Positions 18,425 through 28,356 of a DNA stretch of 64,000 nt are shown here, in pieces. Numbering within the stretch: position 1 is the first letter of the stretch; each line of letters opens with the position of its first letter. Both the position numbers and the translations under genes were made by a program. The notes below the pieces were generated by a model. The model ran no database searches. It worked only from the letters and a program-made list of their open reading frames with translations, and was not told the DNA's origin. Source of the stretch: Microcoleus sp. FACHB-61 (GTDB lineage Bacteria; Cyanobacteriota; Cyanobacteriia; Cyanobacteriales; Microcoleaceae); NCBI GenBank assembly GCA_014695295.1, contig JACJNY010000013.1:94845-158844 (forward strand). The letters are read 5' to 3'.

Positions 18425-18597
18425 TCGGTATCATTCCGATGCAACCGGAAACGATATAACTCCTACGATCGTAATTAATATTTCGTTAGATAAAGATATT
18501 TTTTCCCGGCTACCTATTTAAAGTACCAACTAAACCTAACTCAAAATGGCTGACAAAAACTCCGTTAAGATTTGAGATTTGAACGGAGTTTACAATT

Positions 18598-19680
18598 TTA
18601 TTGATCCATAGGTTCAATGGAACTAACCGAATCGATTTCCCGCGACTTGTTCCTCGAAATTTCCAAAGTATCAACAGTATTCTTAATAAAACCAGCCATC
18701 GGCACAGCAACTAACAAACCTGCTAGTCCCGCCACCTTAACCCCCACCAGCAGCGACACTAAAATCCACACGGGATTGAGGCCGATAAAACCGCCTAATA
18801 ACCGAGGAGCAACCCCGCTTTCAATTACTTGCTCAATTACTGTAGCGACAGCTAAAACTGTGACGCCGAGCCAAAAGTTGTTTAATGTGATCAGCAAACT
18901 GACAATGCAAATACTGAAAGGTGCCCCGAAGGGAATCATGGTCATTGCACCCACGCCCAAACCGAACAGCAATCCGAAGGGAACTCGCAAAATTAAAAAA
19001 GCAACAGTGATAGACAGTCCCATCAAACCCGCCAAAGTTGCTTGGCCGACGAAGTAGTTGTGGAAGCTTCGCGCCAGCAACTCTCGCAATTGAAGGCTCA
19101 GCTTGGAGGGAAACCATTTAAACAAGCCTTCCCACACGCGATCGCCGTGCAAGAGCAAGTAGAATGTCACGACTATTGTCAGGAGGAAATTCAACAGACT
19201 GTCTGCAGCACCCAAGCCAAATTTGAGAATTTCGCCAGTGAGAGACTGCAACTGAGCTGAAAGTCGATCGCTCAATTTGGTAGTCAAACCGCTAACATCA
19301 ATGCGGAGATTGCGATTCTCCGCCCAATTGTTGAATGCTTCAATCTGTTCTGTGCCAGAAACTATCCAAGTCGGCAGCCTGGTGGCGAGTTCAGTGATTT
19401 GGTTTAGCAGAATCGGAGCCAGGGTGACACCTAAAACCACCAATAGCAGTAAAGTCAAAAACAATACCGACAAAACTGCTCGATCGCGCTTCAGGCCGTA
19501 TCTGTGCAGAAAGCGCACTGGATAATCCAGCAAAAAAGACAGCACTGTAGCCACTACCAAAACTGTAATCAAGGCGCGAAAATATTCAAAGACTAGGAGG
19601 GCTAACCAGCAGTTGAGTACCGCTAGGGGAAATACCAGTCCGTAAGTCCAGCACTGCGGCAGTTGAGTGAAACGTCTCAT
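18598..19680 (-). CDS. AI-2E family (PerM/YdiK-type) membrane permease
   Basis: 360 residues with about eight hydrophobic segments: a hydrophobic N-terminus with two helices, a helix near 60-85, a central soluble region (TELATRLPTWIVSGTEQIEAF) and a C-terminal group containing FHNYFVGQATLAGLMGL, PFGLLFGLGVGAMTMIPFGAP and LNPVWILVSLLVGVKVAGLAG. These are the hallmarks of the AI-2E transporter family, whose members export varied small molecules or ions; the substrate here is unknown. It is followed by no same-strand gene; upstream lies ddl, 262 bp away, with a GGCAGGC-ACG-GCCTGCC hairpin between. Confidence 0.85.
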   Translation of the reverse strand: MRRFTQLPQCWTYGLVFPLAVLNCWLALLVFEYFRALITVLVVATVLSFLLDYPVRFLHRYGLKRDRAVLSVLFLTLLLLVVLGVTLAPILLNQITELATRLPTWIVSGTEQIEAFNNWAENRNLRIDVSGLTTKLSDRLSAQLQSLTGEILKFGLGAADSLLNFLLTIVVTFYLLLHGDRVWEGLFKWFPSKLSLQLRELLARSFHNYFVGQATLAGLMGLSITVAFLILRVPFGLLFGLGVGAMTMIPFGAPFSICIVSLLITLNNFWLGVTVLAVATVIEQVIESGVAPRLLGGFIGLNPVWILVSLLVGVKVAGLAGLLVAVPMAGFIKNTVDTLEISRNKSREIDSVSSIEPMDQ

Positions 19681-19830
19681 CTAAGTTAACCGAGTTAAAA
19701 TTTGAGATGAAAGATGTGAGATTGACCCTGCTATTCGCCGTTCTCGCTTAAACATTTTATGGTGCATTTAATTTATAGCCGACTGCTGAAAATTCCCAGT
19801 CGATCGACCAGCAGCGAAAATTGGGTTGCT

Positions 19831-19847
19831 GGCAGGCACGGCCTGCC
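19831..19847. repeat. GGCAGGC-ACG-GCCTGCC hairpin
   Basis: A perfect 7-bp stem with a 3-base loop between the AI-2E permease gene and ddl. It resembles the other GC-rich short palindromes of this window and is probably a dispersed element, not a terminator, since no T-run follows. Confidence 0.6.
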
Positions 19848-19942
19848 ACAACCATGTTATATCGTTTCCGCTGGTATGGATATATCACCTGCGAAAAAAA
19901 TATTTGTTGCTGTTGGCAAGGCAGCAGTTTGCAGCGCACGAT

Positions 19943-21016
19943 TCAACCTTTTTCCCCGTGCCGTTCAAGAGCTAATTGAATTAAACGGTCTACTAATTCC
20001 GGGAAAGAAATACCGTCCGCTGCCCACATTTGCGGATACATACTGGTAGCTGTAAAGCCTGGAAAAGTGTTGATTTCGTTAATCAAAACTTCTCCGGTTG
20101 ATTCAATGTAGAAAAAGTCTACTCGCGCTAAACCTGCCGCGTCTATAGCCAAAAATGCTTGCACTGCCATTTCTTGGATTTGCGAGACGATCGCACCGCT
20201 GACTTTTGCCGGGATTGAGCAGTCGGCTTGTCCCTGGGTATATTTAGTTTCGTAGTCGTAGAAATCGCTTTGAAAAGTAATTTCTCCCACCGTTGAAGCT
20301 TTGGGGTTGTCGTTGCCTAAAACTGCACATTCTAATTCTCTAGCAACCACACCCGCTTCTACAATTATCCGCCTGTCGTAGCTGGCGGCGCTGTCGAGAG
20401 CTGCTTCTAACTCAGCGCGCGATCGAGCTTTAGAGATTCCCACAGACGAGCCCAAATTCGCCGGTTTAACAAAGCAAGGATAGCCCAAAGTTGCTTCAAT
20501 GTTGTCGCACAGTTTGGGGAAAACGCAAGGATTAGACCAGATTTCGGAACGGTTGACAGCGATGTATTTTACCTGCGGCAAACCAGCGTGAGCAAAAGCC
20601 ATTTTCATCGCAATTTTATCCATTCCCAGCGCCGAACCTAAAACCCCGGAACCGACAAAAGGAATCTGCATTAATTTCAGCAACCCTTGCACTGTACCGT
20701 CTTCGCCATTTGGTCCGTGCAAAACAGGGAACCAAACATCTACAGCATTAAAATTAGGAAACTGTGCAGACGCGGGAGAGTCGTCTTGTCCTGGTTGTTG
20801 CTCGATTTCCACAGGTTTTCCGGTGGCTAAGACTTGTTGAGGTAATGTCCCCGACAGCCAGCGACCGTTTTTTTGGATGTAAAAGGGCAGAACTTCGTAT
20901 TTAGAGGCATTTTCGTCAGCAGCGAGGGCGCGGGCGATCGCCCGCGCCGAACTAATTGAGACTTCGTGTTCGCCCGATCGCCCCCCGAACAATAGCCCGA
21001 TCCGCATCTTTGTCAT
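19943..21016 (-). CDS. ddl: D-alanine--D-alanine ligase
   Basis: 357 residues, the usual length for Ddl of the larger (DdlA-like) form. ATP-grasp features are clear: [14 protein letters not shown] at the N-terminus, [34 protein letters not shown], the central [11 protein letters not shown], and ARVDFFY...[17 protein letters not shown] near the C-terminus. It joins two D-alanines for peptidoglycan precursor synthesis in the cytoplasm. The ATG at 21016 gives [12 protein letters not shown]; the second Met, 9 bp in, is an alternative start. It appears monocistronic, with 545 bp upstream that carry no gene. Confidence 0.96.
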   Translation of the reverse strand: MTKMRIGLLFGGRSGEHEVSISSARAIARALAADENASKYEVLPFYIQKNGRWLSGTLPQQVLATGKPVEIEQQPGQDDSPASAQFPNFNAVDVWFPVLHGPNGEDGTVQGLLKLMQIPFVGSGVLGSALGMDKIAMKMAFAHAGLPQVKYIAVNRSEIWSNPCVFPKLCDNIEATLGYPCFVKPANLGSSVGISKARSRAELEAALDSAASYDRRIIVEAGVVARELECAVLGNDNPKASTVGEITFQSDFYDYETKYTQGQADCSIPAKVSGAIVSQIQEMAVQAFLAIDAAGLARVDFFYIESTGEVLINEINTFPGFTATSMYPQMWAADGISFPELVDRLIQLALERHGEKG

Positions 21017-21560
21017 TTTTCAATACTCCTAGGACTTTTCGACAAATATACACGCAGTTAGCGCAGCTAACGCAGAGACGAACCGCTTTCACACTATTTA
21101 TCTCCTCTCTTCCACTCTTCCTCTGTGCCCTCTGCGCTCTCTGCGGTTAAAATCCCCCTCCCGCCTGTGAAAAGCCTCAATTCCCGCCCGGTCATTTTCA
21201 GTTAAACCTTCGCCAGAAGCCACAGCAAACACGCGCCTTCAGTCAAAAATTGCATCATTTCCCTCAGCATTCGATTCCGGTTTCTTGCCCTGACTGGAAA
21301 CAGTTTATTTTTTTCATCGTCTTTCTGGGCAGTTAGATATTACCGGAGTAAATATAAACGCTCAATACTCCAGTAAGTCTTAGTTGTAGGAATAGTTGTT
21401 TGCAGCAAAATGCAAATTAGTTCTTGCATAATTTGCTGCCGACCTTAAATTACTTATTCCACCAATATAGTTGCGATTTTACCCCCTACAATTTATGTTT
21501 TGAGTATAGAGTTTGCCAACATTATTTTGGGTAATTTAACTCACAACTCAATACTCACAA
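21017..21560. other. Gene-free region between ddl and miaB
   Basis: No gene is seen in 544 bp. At about 21049-21150 it has a purine/pyrimidine-biased stretch related to the GCAGNNAACGCAG / CTCTGCGGTTAAAA dispersed element that recurs at 42099-42172 and 49297-49329. The rest is AT-rich and should hold the ddl promoter. Confidence 0.5.
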
Positions 21561-22904
21561 CTATTCCACCATTTCTCCCGTCAAACTAAAAGCGCGAATA
21601 TCTGTAATTTTAACCCGCACAATTTTACCCGCCAATTCAGCAATATCGCCCTTAAAAAATGTGAGACGATTGCCGCGAGTGCGTCCCATCACCTGAGTTG
21701 GATCTTTGAGATTCTGGACTTCCACCAAAACCTCTTCAGTGCGTCCGAAATAGCGCTGCGATCGTTCCATCGCCGTTGTTGTCACTACATGATTGATTCG
21801 TTGCAGGCGATCGGCTTTCACCTCCTCACTCAACTGATTTTCCCACAAAGCCGCCGGCGTCCCAGGGCGAGGCGAATAAGCCGCAGTATTCACTAAATCG
21901 AAACCAACATCTTCGATTAACTTCAAAGTCTTCTCAAACTGCGCTTCCGTCTCCCCGGGAAAACCCACAATCGCATCAGCCGTAATCGAAGCATCCGGCA
22001 TATAACGGCGAACTGTATCAATAATCCGGCGGTATTTTTCCTGAGTATAACCCCGAGACATCGCCTTCAAAATATCATTATCTCCCGACTGAAAAGGAAT
22101 GTGAAAATGTTCGCAAACCTGCGGTAATTCCGCACAAGCCTTAATCAATCTTTCCGTAAAGTAGCGCGGGTGGCTAGTAGCAAATCTCAGGCGATCGACT
22201 CCCGGCACATCCTGCACAAAATAAAGCAAATCCGTCAAAGTATGCTGGTTGCTGCCGTCCGGTTTGGTTCCGGGCAAATCGCGTCCGTAAGCATCAATAT
22301 TTTGCCCCAACAAAGTTACTTCCTTGTAACCTTGACGGCCCAAATCTTCCATCTCAGCGCGAATTGCCTCCGGCATTCGCGACTGTTCAACCCCGCGAAC
22401 ATTCGGGACAACACAATAAGTGCAGCGTTCATTGCAGCCATAAATTACATTCACCCAAGCAGTCACCTTGCTATCGCGGCGCGGCTTAGTAATATCCTCC
22501 ATAATCTCAACAGCTTCAGTCGCCACAACTTGATTGCCCTCAAAAACTTGTTCGAGCAAATCTTCAAGTCGGTTAGCGTGTTGCGGCCCCATTACTAAGT
22601 CTAATTCCGGCACTCTGCGCAGCAGCGCTTCACCTTCCTGCTGCGCCACGCATCCAGCTACAACTAAAGTTAAACCCGGTTCTTGGCGCTTGCGATGAGC
22701 TTGCCTTCCGAGGTTAGAATAAACTCTTTGTTCGGCATTGTCGCGAATTGTGCAAGTATTGTAGAGAATCAAGCTAGCTTCATTGGGGTCTTCCGAGAAC
22801 TCAAAGCCCATATTTTCGAGAATGCCGGCCATCCGTTCCGAGTCGGCTTTATTCATCTGGCATCCGAAAGTAGTGATGTGATAGCGGCGGGGTTTAACGG
22901 TCAT
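21561..22904 (-). CDS. miaB: tRNA-2-methylthio-N6-dimethylallyladenosine synthase MiaB
   Basis: 447 residues, normal length. The N-terminal UPF0004 domain binds one cluster ([36 protein letters not shown]), the radical-SAM core has [15 protein letters not shown] (the CxxxCxxC motif), and a C-terminal TRAM domain follows ([12 protein letters not shown]...[11 protein letters not shown]). It adds a methylthio group to i6A37 in tRNAs reading UNN codons, using two [4Fe-4S] clusters and [19 protein letters not shown] and [21 protein letters not shown] are typical of MiaB rather than the related RimO or MtaB. The gene stands alone. Confidence 0.96.
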   Translation of the reverse strand: MTVKPRRYHITTFGCQMNKADSERMAGILENMGFEFSEDPNEASLILYNTCTIRDNAEQRVYSNLGRQAHRKRQEPGLTLVVAGCVAQQEGEALLRRVPELDLVMGPQHANRLEDLLEQVFEGNQVVATEAVEIMEDITKPRRDSKVTAWVNVIYGCNERCTYCVVPNVRGVEQSRMPEAIRAEMEDLGRQGYKEVTLLGQNIDAYGRDLPGTKPDGSNQHTLTDLLYFVQDVPGVDRLRFATSHPRYFTERLIKACAELPQVCEHFHIPFQSGDNDILKAMSRGYTQEKYRRIIDTVRRYMPDASITADAIVGFPGETEAQFEKTLKLIEDVGFDLVNTAAYSPRPGTPAALWENQLSEEVKADRLQRINHVVTTTAMERSQRYFGRTEEVLVEVQNLKDPTQVMGRTRGNRLTFFKGDIAELAGKIVRVKITDIRAFSLTGEMVE

Positions 22905-23010
22905 GGCGAATTGCAGGCAAATAAAAAATATAGGTTTTCAACCTTAACAATTTATTATAACACTTCTGTGTTAAACGAGATACGTCTGGTAACTGGGAAT
23001 TTTAGTAATT

Positions 23011-23035
23011 GTAGGGTGCGCATTGCGCACCTTAC
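23011..23035. repeat. GGTGCGCA-T-TGCGCACC palindrome
   Basis: The core at 23015-23031 is a perfect 8-bp stem with one central base, flanked by GTAG and TTAC. It lies between miaB and the DNA methyltransferase gene and is of the same type as the other GTAGG-flanked palindromes in this window. Confidence 0.65.
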
Positions 23036-23099
23036 CGCTACAAATAGCTTTATATCCCAGACAAATTATGCGAAGTCGGTATCTGGCTATTCTGTTTTT

Positions 23100-24239
23100 T
23101 TAGTGATATAAAAACTGTAAAATTGTTTTGGCAATACCTTGTGCAGCCAAATAAGGAACCCCATTGCCAACAGTTTTAAACATATTAGTCAACGTCATCT
23201 TAGCGGGCAGTGCAAACTCTTTTGGCAGTGACTGAATAGCCAGTGTTTCTGCAACAGAAAGCCGGCGAACTTTGTAAGGGTGCAAGTGAACTTCGTTATT
23301 GCCGTAACAAGCTGTCGGGGAATAACGCCACCGGTGCAATCGCTTGAAAGATTTTTTTGAATCATCTCCTTCATCAACGGAACCAAACCGCTTAATGCCA
23401 GCTTTTGGTGTGAAATAGTGTTTGGCATTGGGATGGTTGAGAACGTCATTTTTTTGGAACCAAAATTCAACAGTTAAATCTTGGGGAATGCCATCAGGAC
23501 AAGGCACGAAACCATCATCTGCAAAGGCTGTTCTCTCAGGCCAAGGATGAGAAAAAATTTCTGATTTGGGATATAATACCTGACTTTGCCAAGGAAATAA
23601 ACTTTCGGCTAACATTGGGCTTTTTTCCTCTAGGGAAATGCCCAGATTTTTGACAAGGTTTTTTCTAAGTCCAATCAAAATAATTCTATCCCTATCTTGC
23701 GGAACCCCGTATTCTATCGCATTAATTAAACGTTCGGCAAAAACGTATCCCGAATCAGCCAACTGATGTTTTAGTTGACCGTAAAAAGCTTTATGTTTCT
23801 TGGTTCTCCACAAACCTTTGACATTTTCAAATAAAAAGAAATCTGGCTGCTGCTGACAAATCAATTCAATGTATGAAGCTGAAAGTTGACCTTTATCTCC
23901 TTCCCCACCCCGGTTTTTGCCACCAATAGAAAAGTCAGGACAAGGCGGCCCCGCGATAAATCCCACAATATCGTGATGCTTGCGGGCATCCTGCATCAAT
24001 TCGCGCAGGCGAAAAGCTGGTTCTCCCCCTACAAGTCGAGTTACATCTGCTTCCTCTCCTTCGCAATATCCGTATTCTGGTAGCGGCAAATTCATGCAGT
24101 GCCGAGAATAGCGGTATGCTTGCATGAAAGGTGGGAAAATTTCATTGACATACGCTACATTAAAGCCGATCGACTCAAAACCCAGATCGAGCAAGCCTGA
24201 ACCTGAAAAAAATGAGAAAATACAAGGAGGAGGGTGCAT
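23100..24239 (-). CDS. Cytosine-5 DNA methyltransferase (orphan)
   Basis: 379 residues. Motif I FSFFSGSGLLDLGFESIGF (SAM binding), motif IV GPPCPDFSIGGKNRGGEGDKG with catalytic Cys in PC, motif VI FLFENVKGL, motif VIII PQDRDRIILIGL, motif IX-X KVRRLSVAETLAIQSLP and VGNGVPYLAAQGIAK are all in order. The motif IV sequence PCPDFS differs from the common PCQ(D/A)FS. The target recognition region between VIII and IX is of ordinary length; the recognised DNA sequence cannot be predicted. No restriction endonuclease gene is adjacent, so it looks like a solitary methylase for regulation or anti-restriction, or one whose partner lies elsewhere. Confidence 0.92.
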   Translation of the reverse strand: MHPPPCIFSFFSGSGLLDLGFESIGFNVAYVNEIFPPFMQAYRYSRHCMNLPLPEYGYCEGEEADVTRLVGGEPAFRLRELMQDARKHHDIVGFIAGPPCPDFSIGGKNRGGEGDKGQLSASYIELICQQQPDFFLFENVKGLWRTKKHKAFYGQLKHQLADSGYVFAERLINAIEYGVPQDRDRIILIGLRKNLVKNLGISLEEKSPMLAESLFPWQSQVLYPKSEIFSHPWPERTAFADDGFVPCPDGIPQDLTVEFWFQKNDVLNHPNAKHYFTPKAGIKRFGSVDEGDDSKKSFKRLHRWRYSPTACYGNNEVHLHPYKVRRLSVAETLAIQSLPKEFALPAKMTLTNMFKTVGNGVPYLAAQGIAKTILQFLYH

Positions 24240-24267
24240 TGAAGGATGCCAGCAATTTTGAGTTGAG

Positions 24268-24328
24268 CTTACTATAAATTCTGTCGGGTGCGCAGGGAGC
24301 CGTGCACCTTACTATAAATTCTGTCGGG
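24268..24328. repeat. 40-bp-spaced direct repeat upstream of the methyltransferase
   Basis: The 21-mer CTTACTATAAATTCTGTCGG plus G occurs at 24268-24288 and again at 24308-24328. Between them lies GTGCGCAGGGAGCCGTGCAC, itself partly palindromic (GTGC...GCAC). The pair starts 29 bp upstream of the methyltransferase ATG, in its promoter region. Confidence 0.75.
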
Positions 24329-24426
24329 AATTGGGCATGGGGAATTGGTAGAATGGCCGGGGCGGGTTTATGAGATTATTAGTTTGAGCCGATTATTGTT
24401 GGTAAAAACCGCCCCTACAGGTATTA

Positions 24427-24855
24427 TTACAACCATTGACCGCCTCGGAAACGCCAGTATGGAAAGAAAATCCGCATCAGTGTTTGGGATGCCAGATAAA
24501 TAGCCAGCCACACTAAACTATAATGCAAAGCAAAAGCTCCCAAGTCCAAATCTTGTGCAGGTATCCCCGGCAAACCGATAACTTTGATTAAAAATAACAC
24601 AAAAAGCGCTTCCCAAATCCCAGCCAGCAATTGAAACGCGCCGGGCCAATCTCGATCCCAGCGGAACTGCTGAATGTAAATATATAAGGCATCCCAGCCG
24701 ATGCCAAAAATCGCTACATACCCTAAAATCCAGAAAAAGACTGAGCCTGATTGGGAGGTAATTAAACCCAGAAAAAAGGGCAGCGTTACTAAAGCGCCTA
24801 CGGTTGCAAATAGCAATAACCGAGTTTGCCAGCGGCCGAATAAGGTGGGGGTCAT
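24427..24855 (-). CDS. Conserved-looking integral membrane protein, unknown function
   Basis: 142 residues with about four hydrophobic segments (near 12-33, 38-60, 76-96 and 106-128) and aromatic-rich ends (FFPYWRFRGGQWL). I do not recognise the family. RWQTRLLLFATVGALVTLPF and GYVAIFGIGWDALYIYIQQFRWDRDWP look well conserved in style. It lies 387 bp downstream of the FHA-flavoprotein gene on the same strand, separated by heptamer repeats, so an operon is doubtful. Confidence 0.65.
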   Translation of the reverse strand: MTPTLFGRWQTRLLLFATVGALVTLPFFLGLITSQSGSVFFWILGYVAIFGIGWDALYIYIQQFRWDRDWPGAFQLLAGIWEALFVLFLIKVIGLPGIPAQDLDLGAFALHYSLVWLAIYLASQTLMRIFFPYWRFRGGQWL

Positions 24856-25240
24856 TCGATTTTAGATTTTAGATTTTAGATTTTAGATTGAATAGGAAGG
24901 TTGTTTGGCTAGTCGAAGGCTTGGATTTTAGATTTTAGATTTGGGATTTTACATTTTAGGTTTTAGATTGAATGTGAAGGTTGTTTGGCTAGTCGAAGCC
25001 TTGGATTTGAGATTTTAGATTTGGGATTTTACATTGAAGGCGAAGCTCGTTTAAATCATTTAAATCTCACATCTTTTACCATTTTCAAGAACAAGCTTTT
25101 CAGCCCGTTCCACAAAGAGTGAGTTTTATTGTGGGGTGGACATCCTGCCCTGCCGTAAAAAACCTATTGAAAATGGTGCAATGCCTCCGTTAAATCTATT
25201 AAATCCCGTACATTGCTCGTTGCCGAACTTCCTAATTCAA
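24856..25240. repeat. ATTTTAG heptamer tandem repeats and a duplicated block
   Basis: Starting at about 24861 there are four to five copies of the 7-mer ATTTTAG, then GATTGAATAGGAAGG, then TTGTTTGGCTAGTCGAAG; the whole block recurs once (about 24900-24950 and 24960-25037, with GTTTGGCTAGTCGAAGCC). The same heptamer array is found at about 34551-34581. This matches the short tandemly repeated repetitive (STRR) sequences of cyanobacteria. No gene is seen between 24856 and 25241. Confidence 0.75.
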
Positions 25241-25241
25241 A

Positions 25242-27245
25242 TTAGCCGGGAGATTTATTAAAAATCCACTTCAACCACTGCACGAACGATCGCCAAACGC
25301 TCAATTTCCGCACACCAGCAACTCTGTTGGCGGCCAGACTTTCAACCGATCGCAAGGCGGCGTATTGCAAGCCCAAAAAACTGTCTACCGGCGCGTAAGG
25401 CCCCCCCAAAGTAATCGCGCCGGCTGCGTATACCCGGCCTTCTGTGTTGCTAGCAGAAGTGTTGCACAATTCGGGCACTTCAAAATCCTTATTAACGCTC
25501 AGCCGCCCCAAACCGTTGAGGGGAAGATTGTATTGAACTACCAAATCGTTTAATAGGGGACTGGTTTTTACCTTAGCGTCCAAACCCGTAGCGTCAATAA
25601 TAAAATCAGCCTCTAACTTAATTTGCCCCTTGAGTTCCTTCTCCTGAATGTACGTCACCGTGCGGTTTTGACTGTCGCGCTCGACTCGCTCGACTTCCCC
25701 GAAGGTAATTTGATACCATCCTTGACTTAAACCTTCTTTGACAATCCGCCGCCAGTCGCTGCGCTTGGCTGTAGTAGTGCCGCCCCAGTCTGTGAGCAAC
25801 TGCGGGCGAAACTCGGGGGCGGCTTGTTCCAAAAGTACGCGGAGTTCCCCACCCCAGCAAGCTTTCGGCCAGTTGAAAGGTTGAAATTCGTAGTGATTTT
25901 CGACGCTGCGCTCAGCGAGTTTAAATTTGTTACCTTGAGGTTTGGGCGATCGCATCAAATGCAATACTTGAATGTTGCGGTTCCGCTGTCGCGCTTCGTA
26001 AATTCGCTGCACCACCCTCGAAGCCACAATTCCCCGGCCTCTAATTAACACGCTGCCGCCCCTGGCCTCCAATTTTTCGTAAACGCCGTCGTGGCTTTCG
26101 TAAGCGTTGACAACCGACTCAAAATCCTGGGTTTTTTCGCGGTAAGCTTGCAAGTCGGGCAAAAATTGAATGGCGGGATAGCCGGTGGCTAAGTGTACGT
26201 ATTTGGCGATTAAAAAAGCGTGATCGCGGTGATCCGCATTCGATCGAGAATAAGCGATCGCGTACCTGCCGTCATCTGTTTTGCGAATTCCCCGCACTCT
26301 ACCGTAGCGAAACATCTGATTCCACCCAATTCGATCGACTTCCCTGTCAATAGAATCAAACACATTCCCCGCGCGAGGCGTATAAGTTTCGGCAAAAGTC
26401 GGTTCAGCAAACACCTGCCACATCAACATCAGTGATACTCCCAACCGCCCTTTGAGCAATTCCTGCCAAGCTTCCCGCAAAGCATAGGGAGGCCATCCCC
26501 AAATGTTGTCTGGACAAGAGTCAGAATTCGATCGTAGGCGTTCCCGCAGCGGAATTTGAGAATTCAGGCACAAACGCAGGTAGCGGGCGTAAGGCTGGCT
26601 TTCCATGCCCAAAACACCAATTCGATCTGTTTTCACACCGCAAATTCTCAGCAAATCCACCCAAATAAAGCTGCCCAAACCGCCGCCAACTGCCGCCCAA
26701 TCCACTTCTGCCACAGGGAGTCCCATAGATTGGATCGATCGCATTGAGACTTGAGAAGCTTGCAAAAATGCGATCGGCGGAAATTCTCCCCTACTAGCTG
26801 TTTGAGGAAGCTGCAACATTATTTGCTGCCCTAATGCGGGGTCTGGCCCATTGGTCTGGGGGTTAAAGAAAATGTGAGAATTGAGCGACGGCGTTTCTGG
26901 GGAATTCACAGCAAAAGAAATGCCGATCGCGTAGGGCCCAACTTGCAGCATATCCCCGTTTGCCAGCACGCAACGGGTTTGGCGAATGCCGTTAACAAAA
27001 GTACCGTTGCGGCTGCCCGTGTCAGTGAGTAGAATACTGTTGCCTTCGGTGCCAATCACTGCGTGAAAGCGAGAAACTTGACTGCTGCTGAGGGCAATTC
27101 GAGAAACTCGTTCCCCGTTGATTGTGGCCGGCATAGCTTCAAAAATTCGTCCCAAAGCGATGGGTAAGTCGAGTATCGGGGAGCGACAATCCCCCGTAGC
27201 TGTATCTGTCCAAGTCAGTCGCAGGCGCAAGGGTTGAGAATTCAT
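25242..27245 (-). CDS. FHA domain-containing FAD/NAD(P)-dependent oxidoreductase-like protein
   Basis: 667 residues. Residues about 1-115 are an FHA domain (ALGRIFEAMP, SSSQVSRFHAVI, DTGSRNGTFVNGIRQT). From about 180 a flavoprotein-monooxygenase-like fold follows: VDWAAVGGGLGSFIWVDLL as the first dinucleotide-binding segment, RGGSVLIRGRGIVASRVVQRI as the second, DFIIDATGLDAKV, and near the C-terminus RVYAAGAITLGGPYAPVDSFLG. The arrangement resembles lysine/ornithine N-monooxygenase-type enzymes, but the first glycine motif (AVGGGLGSF) is atypical. FHA fused to an oxidoreductase suggests control through phosphothreonine. Its substrate is unknown. The gene lies about 100 bp downstream of a second FHA gene on the same strand. 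Confidence 0.82.
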   Translation of the reverse strand: MNSQPLRLRLTWTDTATGDCRSPILDLPIALGRIFEAMPATINGERVSRIALSSSQVSRFHAVIGTEGNSILLTDTGSRNGTFVNGIRQTRCVLANGDMLQVGPYAIGISFAVNSPETPSLNSHIFFNPQTNGPDPALGQQIMLQLPQTASRGEFPPIAFLQASQVSMRSIQSMGLPVAEVDWAAVGGGLGSFIWVDLLRICGVKTDRIGVLGMESQPYARYLRLCLNSQIPLRERLRSNSDSCPDNIWGWPPYALREAWQELLKGRLGVSLMLMWQVFAEPTFAETYTPRAGNVFDSIDREVDRIGWNQMFRYGRVRGIRKTDDGRYAIAYSRSNADHRDHAFLIAKYVHLATGYPAIQFLPDLQAYREKTQDFESVVNAYESHDGVYEKLEARGGSVLIRGRGIVASRVVQRIYEARQRNRNIQVLHLMRSPKPQGNKFKLAERSVENHYEFQPFNWPKACWGGELRVLLEQAAPEFRPQLLTDWGGTTTAKRSDWRRIVKEGLSQGWYQITFGEVERVERDSQNRTVTYIQEKELKGQIKLEADFIIDATGLDAKVKTSPLLNDLVVQYNLPLNGLGRLSVNKDFEVPELCNTSASNTEGRVYAAGAITLGGPYAPVDSFLGLQYAALRSVESLAANRVAGVRKLSVWRSFVQWLKWIFNKSPG

Positions 27246-27349
27246 GATTATTTTTTAAACATCAGCAGTCGGCTTTGAGCTTTCTGCAAAAAAGATTTTT
27301 GAATTTGAGAGTGTTTAGCGGATACCCTGATTTTCCCTTTTTCAAACTT

Positions 27350-27880
27350 TCACGGAGAGATCATCACGCTCGCCGCCGCCGCCAAAGAAGTACCGCACCA
27401 CGGACACCCCGCATTCAACTGCGCGTAAGGCGAAATTCGGTTGCACTTGGGACACTGCAAACCGTAGCTTGAAGGCCCCGTCGGCGGGGAAGAACTTTCA
27501 ACCGGAGGCCCGGACAGCAAAACAGTCAGCGGCGCGGCTACCTCTACCTCCGCTACCTTCACCACCTCGATTTGCACTTGGCCTAAATGGATGCGGCTTC
27601 CCGAGTTCAATTTCGCTTCGCCTCGGGCGAGAATTTTTCCGTCTACCAGCGGCGGATTGCTTTCGCGCAAATTCCGCACTGCATACTCCTGCAATTCTTG
27701 ATTAAAAAATATTTCAACGTGCAGACCCGATACGCTGGGATGCGAAAATACTATATCGCACTTCGCCGGATCGCGCCCGATCCTCACGGTTCCGGGATTT
27801 TTGGTCGGCAGTCCGTTTTCAATTGTCTGAGTTTGACGCACTCCAGCCTCTGTCCATGCTAAAGTGAGCTGGCTTGTCAT
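27350..27880 (-). CDS. FHA domain protein with C-terminal zinc ribbon
   Basis: 176 residues from ATG 27880. The longer frame reaching 28105 would run through a strong terminator hairpin and has no protein-like N-terminus, so the inner ATG (MTSQLTLAW) is preferred. FHA domain at about 5-110: VRIGRDPAKCDIVFSHPSVSGLHVEIFF and RESNPPLVDG. A Pro/Ser linker leads to CPKC...CPWC (QCPKCNRISPYAQLNAGCPWCG), a zinc ribbon, close to the C-terminus. No enzymatic domain, so it is likely an adaptor that recognises a phosphothreonine partner. It lies directly upstream of the FHA-flavoprotein gene. Confidence 0.82.
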   Translation of the reverse strand: MTSQLTLAWTEAGVRQTQTIENGLPTKNPGTVRIGRDPAKCDIVFSHPSVSGLHVEIFFNQELQEYAVRNLRESNPPLVDGKILARGEAKLNSGSRIHLGQVQIEVVKVAEVEVAAPLTVLLSGPPVESSSPPTGPSSYGLQCPKCNRISPYAQLNAGCPWCGTSLAAAASVMISP

Positions 27881-28017
27881 GATTCTATAGTTGTGCTGAC
27901 ACTGTGGAAAAATATTAGCTGATTTATTTTGAGGACGGACTTCCTCACTAAAAAACTTAATTAGAATTATTGACGCGGACTCGATCGAACTTCTGAAAAT
28001 ACTATGTGCAGCAAAAC

Positions 28018-28045
28018 AAAAAAGCCCCGACTTCGGGGCTTTTTG
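28018..28045. terminator. Rho-independent terminator, usable on both strands
   Basis: A-run, GCCCCGA, CT, TCGGGGC, then TTTTT; the A-run before the stem gives a T-run on the opposite strand. It separates the KGG stress gene from the FHA-zinc ribbon gene and supports the inner start of the latter. Confidence 0.85.
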
Positions 28046-28356
28046 TGCTCGTATTGGCTTTTTTTGAGAGACTGACTCGCGCTTGCCAGCTTTTGTTTCC
28101 CACAAAATTATTGACCCCAGTGCACCTTTGTTAAAATTTTGCTGTTAAAGATTGAGCAGCGATTACTAAAAACTAATTGGTGTGGGGTTTCCAGATTTGC
28201 GAAGCTTTGGGGCGCTAGTGACGAATTTTGGAAGTTGGGCCACCGAACTATCTCGGGAAATTCGATCGCCCCACCTCCTCAAATGCTCAGTGTCCTAGTG
28301 CTATCTCTCAAGCTGCAACTTTGTAATCTTTCGTTGCAGAGCCAGCCGTGAGAGAT
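28046..28356. other. 311-bp gene-free stretch
   Basis: No gene or recognisable signal apart from the terminator at its left end. It lies downstream of the KGG stress gene on the minus strand. Confidence 0.5.

Noticed and set aside
27881..28105. N-terminal extension of the FHA-zinc ribbon protein
   Set aside because: It would translate through a strong terminator hairpin and has no protein character.
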